From positions 10,763,501-10,827,500 of the forward strand of contig NC_065894.1 of assembly GCF_905147045.1 (NCBI RefSeq): a DNA stretch of 64,000 nucleotides, in the 5' to 3' direction. The DNA comes from Nymphalis io (Eukaryota > Arthropoda > Insecta > Lepidoptera > Nymphalidae). Shown here piece by piece: positions 26,701 to 35,700 of the stretch (its first letter is position 1; the number at the start of each line of letters is the position of its first letter). The notes under the pieces were generated by a model. That model had not been told where the DNA came from. It did not search any database and saw nothing but the letters and a program-made list of their open reading frames with translations. The position numbers and the translations under genes are program-made.

Positions 26701-29700
26701 ATGAGCTACAATTGGAATGTCTGCGACATCCACCATACTCCCTGGACCCTGATCCAACAGATTACCATCTTTTTCGGAATTTGGACAACTACTTAAAAGG
26801 AAAAAAATTCAACTCCGATGCGGCAGTCCAAACCGCCTTCAAAGAGTTTATTGATTCTCGCCCCCATGTTTTTGTAGTAAAGGGATCAATGAACTTTGAA
26901 CCTTTGAGATGGCAAAAGTGCATAGATAACAGCGGTGCATACTTTGATTAATTTAATATATTTTACAAAAAAAAATTGACTTTATATTCCTCCCGTACAA
27001 AACGCCAATTTCATATGTTAGGACCTAATACATACATGTACAAATACATGCTCTATTATTATCGTATTCTTTAGAGATTTTTCGAAGCCCTCCTCTCTGA
27101 TCTTGTCTTCCTATCGCTTGCGTTGTTGTATTTAGTTGCCCCATATACTTTCGAGATGGCCCAGTGGTAAGAAGGCGTGAATCTTAACCGATGAACGTGG
27201 GTTCAAATCCGGGCAAGCACCTCTGAATTTTCATGTGCTTAATTTCTGTTTATAATTCATCTCGTGCTTTTCGGTGAAGGAAAACATCGTGAGGAAACCT
27301 GCATGTGTCTAATTTCATCGAAATTCTGCCACATGTGTATTCCACCAACCCGCATTGGAGCAGCGTGGTGGAATAAGCTCCAAACCTTCTCCTCAAATAG
27401 GGAGAGGAGGCCTTAGCCCAGCAGTGGGACATTTACAGGCTGTTACTTTTTTTACTTTTATATACTTTCCAGAACTGTAACAGAACGAACAGACTATATA
27501 AGTGGTCACTTATAAGTAACAGAGATGTTACTCCACCTAACATCTAAGTTCATAATTGACATCAATAAAAAAACAAAGTAATACGAAAACAAGCCTAGGT
27601 ATATAAAGCTTAGGCTATATAGTTTCTTATATAAGACAAACAAATAACAATCTTATGTAATGACTTAGTTGATCCCTTAATCCTATCGTCGATAAACAAG
27701 TCGTCCTTGGAGTCTTACATTAAGTCTTAATTTATAGTTTTGTTTATAAATTTTTCCAACATCAAGAATAGAAGTTACTTTACTTTACTTACTTCATACT
27801 TTATTGTACACCACAAAGAAACAAATACAAAATATGTATACTGCCTAAATAAAAGTACAATTATGGCGAACTTATCGCTACATAGCGATCTCTTCCAGGC
27901 AACCAACGGTGTAAGTAATAACTGATAGAATATGGGTTAGGTGGTGGTATAAATAAAATAATATTAATATTTAATTAAAACAAAACCAATAAATAAATAA
28001 GAAGTTACTTACATAATAAATAAATAAAAAGTTACTTACATTAACTTTTAATCAAATGTATCTATATTCAATTGTGTTAAAACAACATATGAATCGATAA
28101 TAACCACTCGAATAGGTGACAAAAATCGATTTTGTATGTAAATATAATATGAAATCGTGGCTGGCAGTATTTCCTCGTTGATTCGCAATTCCGATTCTCT
28201 GCGCGAATGAACCAGCCCAACTGTCACCAGTGGAGACAATAAGAGAGGGTGTTAAGTCTCCTAGAAATGTTTTGCGCCATTACTCCAAGGTCCGTATCCT
28301 TGTATTGCATACGGCACAAATATATGGCTTTTGTGGTTTATATTAATTAAAATGTAATGTAAATTTAAGTAGATGCTTGCCGTTTTTCAATCGAGTAAAT
28401 TCTCTATCCAAAAAAAGACCTCAGTTAAGATTCACAATAAACTTACCAACATTTACTTTTGTCTTATTTCATTTGACTGTAACATAAAATGGATTGATAA
28501 TAAAAATACTTGTGATCTAAATATCAAGAGTTGTTAGGTTAGCTATACAATATGTACAAGATTTATTTTTTCAGGAGTGCTCAACGATGTGGGCTCATTC
28601 TTTGACTCGCTGAGGGACAACCTGGAGACGCTGGCCTCACTCTCCCCGCAGCAAAGATCCAACCTGTTCCAGGAACCACCTACTGTTGTACATGCTACTT
28701 CTTCTGGTAAGTTTTTGCTATGTAGTTTTAAAATATTAAAATGGAAGTAGCACCTGTATAGGTCCTACTGTTGGGCTAAGACTTGTTTTTGATTTGAGAA
28801 GTTTTGGGGTTTATTCCATAACGCAGTTCCAATGTGGATCGGTGTCAGATATTCAACACCTGTAAGTACCCACGCGATGTTTTTCTTCATCGCCGTGCAC
28901 GAGATGAATTATAATAGCAAATTAAGCACATGAAAATTAAATGTTGCTTCCCGATTTAAGCCATGATTTCAGTTTTGTTATTATAAAAATATAAATCGAA
29001 ATGAGGAAACTGAGTCTCTCGGTTTAGCTATTTCTATTATTTAGGGTTTTGTGTAAAGCCCATCTAGGAACCATATACTCATAATTTGAACACCAATCAT
29101 CAATACTCTACACACTGTATTGCTGTGTTCCGGTTTGAAGGATGAGTTGGCCAGTGTAACTATACACACAATTGACATAACATCTTAATTCCCAAGGCTA
29201 GTGGGGCATTCGCGTAAGGAGTTACTATTTCTTCCAGCACCATGTCTATGGGCGGTGGTAAACACTTACCTTTAGGTGGCCCATTTGCCCGTCCACCTAC
29301 CTGGTGGACAGATGAGAGCAAATGGGCCCATGGACCAATACTTTATAAGAAAAAGAGTCAAATCCCATGGTAAGCAGCAAATTAGCGTTGTATATTTTTT
29401 TTATATTTAACTAGTAGGCAAGTTCCCAAGTCTTTTACATACAGTCGTATACCATATGTTACCTTCAACCTTAATAGGTCATTTGTCTCATCTTCACTGG
29501 TCCTGATTTACTTTATAAAAAAGTATATTTTTTATATAAAAGAAAATCGTTGCGTAGCTTATGACTGTGGGAGGATGACGAATTATTCTATTAATAATAA
29601 ATTGTCTTATTATACAAAAAATGTAAATATAAACCAAGTGATAAAAATAACGATTTACTTACGACGTTTGCGTTTATTTCAGTTCGTTTAAAAATGTAAA

Positions 29701-32700
29701 TTTTTTTTTATTAAAATATACTCACATAAATTTGTAATTACTGACAGTAACATCAATAATTTTTATTCTGATTTATCATTAAAAAAGTAATGATAAATAA
29801 GTCATCAATTGATATTCTTGTAATTTGTATTAGAAGGAATGAAATTTAGTATTCACAGCTAAATATTAACAAATTGAAACCCCAACATAATTTAAAACAA
29901 AGTTCCCCGCACCGCGTGGAAAACGGGACGAGCAGTCAGTAAAAAACAAAATTCGCTTGCGAGAACCACACGTACAGATAGAAATACCTCATCGTTTTAA
30001 GAACTTCCGTAACAGCCTGTGAATGTCCCACTGCTGGGCTAAAGGCCTCCTCTCCTCTTTTTGAGGAGAAGGTTTGGAGCTTATTCCACCACGCTGCTCC
30101 AATGCGGGTTGGTAGAATTCACATGTGGCACAATTTCAGTGAAATTAGACACATGCAGGTTTCCTCATGATGTTTTCCTTCACCGTAAAGCACGAGATGA
30201 ATTATAATCACAAATTAAGCACATGAAAATTCAGTGGTGCTTGCCTTGGTTTGAAACCCACGATCATCGGTTAAGATTCACGCGTTCTTACCACTGGGCC
30301 ATCTCGGCCTTAATAATAATAATATCCTGGGACATTATTCACACGCGGCCATCTGGTCCCAAACTAAGCAGAGCTTGTACTATGGAAACAGACAACTGAC
30401 ATTCTACATATACTACTTTTCTTTTGTAAATACATACTTATATAGATAATTACACCCAGACTTCGAACGAACAGACATGTTCATGCATACAAATGTCTGT
30501 CCTGGATGGAATCGAACCCATAATCTTCAGCATGAAAGGCTACAGTATCTACCAAGCACGCCAACCGGCCCGTCAAACATATTTTTACAATCTTATAATA
30601 TTCAATGTAATACATATGATTCATTGTAACATGTGTGTAATGTGCCTTTACATTTTCTTCACAAGGAGAACGGAATAAACAATACGATATTGTCTTTAGA
30701 TAAAGGATGCGCAGTTTTTCCCACTTCCCAATTATAACTTGTTGACCTCAAACAAGTCTAATTGATACACATGTGGCGTGCTACGACGCGGTCGAGTTGA
30801 ATTATAAATATAAGCTGGAAACACACTGCAACATTACCATTGTATATACTTTATATGTACATAAGTATTCAACTTTTTTTTTATTTCCGGGTATTTGTTC
30901 TTAAAAGTTACTTAATAAATAATTACGATTTACGAATAAGTAGTGTATAAGTTTAACTCACTTTAAGAACCTCTTTTAATATTCGTCTGGTATAAAAGGA
31001 GTTTTAAGAACTTTTAATATTAGTTTAATAAGGTGGTTTAGGTTTGATGAGGTAACAAATAGACAAATAGAAGTATAATTTTAGTTATATGCAAATGTTT
31101 GAAATATTGATTTATACTTTTACACGTTTTTAAGGCTTTACGTTGCTTAGCAGTACTCGTATTTAGTTAAACAGTGATTTTTCTATCATCATTGTTTTGA
31201 TATTTGAAAAAAGAGCACAGGACATCGTTTAAAAAATCACCGCCTAAACAACATATATAGTTAAATCCGTAAGTGTACTATAAATTATCGGTTTTATCTA
31301 GGCACATTTACAAATTAAACATTTCATATTAACATAAATACATATATCCAAAATATTTTGTAGTAACACAATTTTATAAACTATGATCGCTTATATAAAA
31401 TATATAAATTAATTTCATATAAAAGAACACATTCATATAAAAGTACAGTACAGTACAGCCTATGCTGCTGGGCTAAGGCCTCCTCTCCCTTTTGAGGAGA
31501 AGGTTTGGAGCTTATTCCAGCACGCTGTTCCAATGCTGGTTGGTAAAATACACATGTAACAAAGAATTTCTGTGAAATTAGACACATGCAAGTATCCTTA
31601 CGATGTTTTCCTTCACCGTCAAGCGCGAGATGAACTATAAACACAAATTAAGCACATGAAAATCAGTGGTGCTTGCCCGGGTTTTAACCCAAAATCATCG
31701 GTTAAGATTCCTGCGTTCTAACCACTGGGCTATAAGAAAGATGATCTATTCACTAATACAAATTTCGAAGAACAGAAATATTAAATAACACGTATTATAT
31801 ATTTCATACAAAATGATATTATTTTTAAAAATAAATATTTCCCACTCATGATATTTCTTTGAAGCTAAGAGGCTTTTCTTGTGTGATAACATATTCAACA
31901 AGTTAAATACCTATTTGCGATTCCAAATTCAAAATTTGTATCAGTAACAGCTTTTTTTTCTCTCTGGAAAAATCATTTATGTGTTTCCCCCACATGGGGG
32001 CTTATGTGGGACTCGCCGGCGCTGAAGGCACCGGAATACCCATTAAAAAAACCAGCGGTACCCACTCCGTCTTGTCGGGGGACGTCGGGATCGCTTGCGC
32101 ATACTACCCTGCCGATCAGTAACAGCCTGTGAATGTCCCACTGCTGGGCTAAGGCCTCCTCTCCCTTTTTGAGGAGAAGGTTTGGAGCTTATTCCACCAC
32201 GCTGCTCCAATGCGGGTTGATGGAATACACATGTAGCAGAATTTCAGTGAAATTAGACACATGCAGGTTTCCTCACGATGTTTTCCTTCACCGTCAAGCA
32301 CGAGATGAATTATAATCACAAATTAAGCACATGAAAATTCAGTGGTGCTTGCCCGGGTTTGAACCCACGATCATCGTTTAAGATTCACGCGTTCTTACCA
32401 CTGAGTCATCTCGACATCTCACAATTTGTATAAATGAGACCAATGTGTCACAAGCTTAAGGTCGCCGAACTGCGCATCGTATAAATGACGAAGCGAGTCG
32501 CGCCACCGGAAATGCTAAGTTACTTTTAATAGATAATGTTATCGCTTCATTTATATCATTTAACTGAAATTTGAAACCCAGAACATCGGAACACCCACTA
32601 AAAAACCAGCGGTACCCTTTCCGTCTTAACGAGGAGCGCCACGGGATTGCTTTCGCATGCTACCGTGGCACTCAATAGTTAACCTAACCTAACTAATAGC

Positions 32701-35700
32701 TAACCTAACCTAGGGCCAATTCTACTAATTTATAACGATTACGATGCGTTCCCGATTCCATTCCACTCCAACTTTCACTATGCTATATTTATTCAGATCG
32801 GAACCTATCCGACATGATATTACCATAGGCAGTAATGTCAAAACTAAACTTAATTGTTAACATTTATATCGATAGTAGATAATTAAATTAAAGAAGAGAA
32901 AAATGGAGAAATGGCGACGATTACGCTCCGATTCGATTGCGATAAAGTTACAATTTGTTAGTAGAATTAGACCACTTACTGAGTCGATGTATCTACGAAT
33001 ATTATAACAATGATTCAATTATATTTAATTATATGTAATTTGATTGTCGAAAAAGTGTAACTACCGAGTTTCTTACCGGTTCTCCTTTGTAGAATCTACA
33101 TTCCGAACCGTTGGTAGTTTTAGTAAATTTAAATTGATCTTGTTTAATGACGATTCAAAGGCAATAACCTACTTGAACAATATATATATATATATATATA
33201 TACAACTAACAAAAAACACATACTTTTTTATTATTTAGATAATTGTTTATCTGTTAGATATCTTTGAGACTTATAAATACGTCAAGGCGATAAAAATATA
33301 AACTTGTATAGTTAAGCTACCGCAAATCAAATCAAATGCTACAAATATCTAATTAAAGTATTTTGTTCAATATTTGACATTAACGAGCAGTACCCATATA
33401 ATGTATTGATTAGTGATCATTTATTTATTTTTTGTATTAATATCATAGCTTTTTATACTTAATTTTGTCAAAACACAAAAAGACAACATATAATAAAGCG
33501 TCCAAGAATTAATCTATAATTATAAATGGGAAAACGTTTTTTTTTTTGTAAAATTTAACTGAAAAAAATCCACTAAACTTATACCAAAAGTTGCAGCGCG
33601 TTTCGAAGAAGGTTTTCGCATATAATGTTAGTACACAAGTAACCGCACTCAGCAGTTTCGTCCGCTTCAAATTTAGACTATTGACGTGACAAGCGCTAAT
33701 TTCATTTTCCCGTGTTATAACAAATGATTACAGAGTAAAATAACTCGTCAACTGAAATACGAACAATAGTCCAACTGAAATGGTTCAGACTTTCACAACT
33801 GTAGTGAGCAAACTTATCCGATTACGAACGTTATTGCGGTTTCTTGGAGTTGATTCTAAAACTGTAAATAGTTTACGCACTTGTGGCTAAATAATTGCTT
33901 CACAAACTTCATACAAGGCGTTAGTTTTAATGATTTAACTTAGATAGTAAGTTTTTTGAAAAGGATAAGTTGGTAACAAATATGAAATTAGCCTCATACG
34001 AAGAAATATAAAAGTATTTTATCGTACTGTACACAGAGATTTCAACAAGTATTACTATAATATGTGTATATATTTGTAATCTATCAATTAAAAAAGAAAG
34101 AACTTTTTTAATAAATAATTCCGTCCTAAGCCGACGCATTGCTATATCATAGAAATGACATGTTAACTACACATGATCGGCCTCACATATAAATGTTGCC
34201 TAAAAGCTGTTTAGTTTCCCAGACACAGATTTCGCTCTTTCTATCATTATTGATTTGACATTCGCAAGAAGAAGACAGCATCTTTTTAAATTATCCATTA
34301 AATACCGCATGTTCCTAACGCGTTATTATATTAGTTAGAAAATTGTTGCAAACTAAGAAATGAGTGCAGGTACAACTACTGCTGGCGTCGCATTCGGAAT
34401 CGAAGTTTAATTAGTTACGTGTCCGGGGAACGATGTAAATGCTACTAGATATGATAGGAGTGAGTGTGCTTAATGCAATGTTGTGGTCGCTATTTGTACG
34501 CAGTTCGAAAAGTTAAAGCATTCAGCATGTATTTAATTTAAAAAATGTTTTTTTTTTCGTATTTTAAAAGACCATGACTCAAATCCTTTGATCAAATTTT
34601 TTAAAATACAATGTCAGTTTCATAAGTAGTTTTGCGTCTAAATTATAAACTAGTTATTTACTTCAATGTTTTTGTCGTAGGTGGCGGTGGTAGTGGCAGT
34701 GGAATACGAAGACTCCACGCCCTCCGCCCCCTCAGACCAACTGGAAATATCAGGTGGGCATCTTATTTTGGCATTAAAAAACATAATAGATTATTAACAT
34801 TTCAATCTCAGATCAAAGAATAAGACCAAACAAGGAAGACCCAATTAAACGGTTTATGTGTTCCAGTTAATGTGTGTGAAAGTAGCATGTTTAAAGTATT
34901 GTCGAGAGTTGCCAGTATATGAAAAATACAAACATAACAGAGAGAAAATAAATGAAATGAAAATCTAATATCATTTTTTAAGAATTCCTTTTGTAGTTTT
35001 GCGACGCTGCACGGTGTAATTAATTAGGATTAATTAGATACTGCCTACCTACGTTTCTTTCGTGTTTCGGGTCGCTATTTTTTCTTACATTATCTGACTT
35101 AACCTACCTACTACGCGACACGTTTATTTTATTATTTAGCCTGATATTTAAATATATATTGTATTTATGAGATAGCTCTTTATACATATATACTTATATA
35201 TACTACTTCTTGTCTTCATCGTACGTTGCGCAAAAAGATGTTACAATACAACAATATATAATGCCCCATGTGATGTCCTCTCGGCAACTTAGGAACCATC
35301 CGAATGATGATTCTATATAAACTTTCCGCAACCACCTACCCTGTTTTAATTTATACCTAGAACCTTAAACGCAATTTTTATAACTCTGGCTTCAAAAATT
35401 ATAATCCACAGTATAGACTTTTAACTCATATTTTACACTCTTAAGAGTGTAACCATATGAATTTTTAAATTTAAGTTTAAAGTTAATTGTTCCATTTAAT
35501 AAATCATATATTTAATTAAAATAATGACTTCGTTGAATGATCAAAGAGATAAATTTTTTTTAAATTAAACCACATGATTATACCATATAAACTTTTAAAA
35601 ATCCTAAGTGCTCACCAACATATATAGCATTACTCTCCGGCTTAGGCTGCTTTGTATATCAGACAGTTAAGAATTTTTTTAGAATATATAAGACTATATA

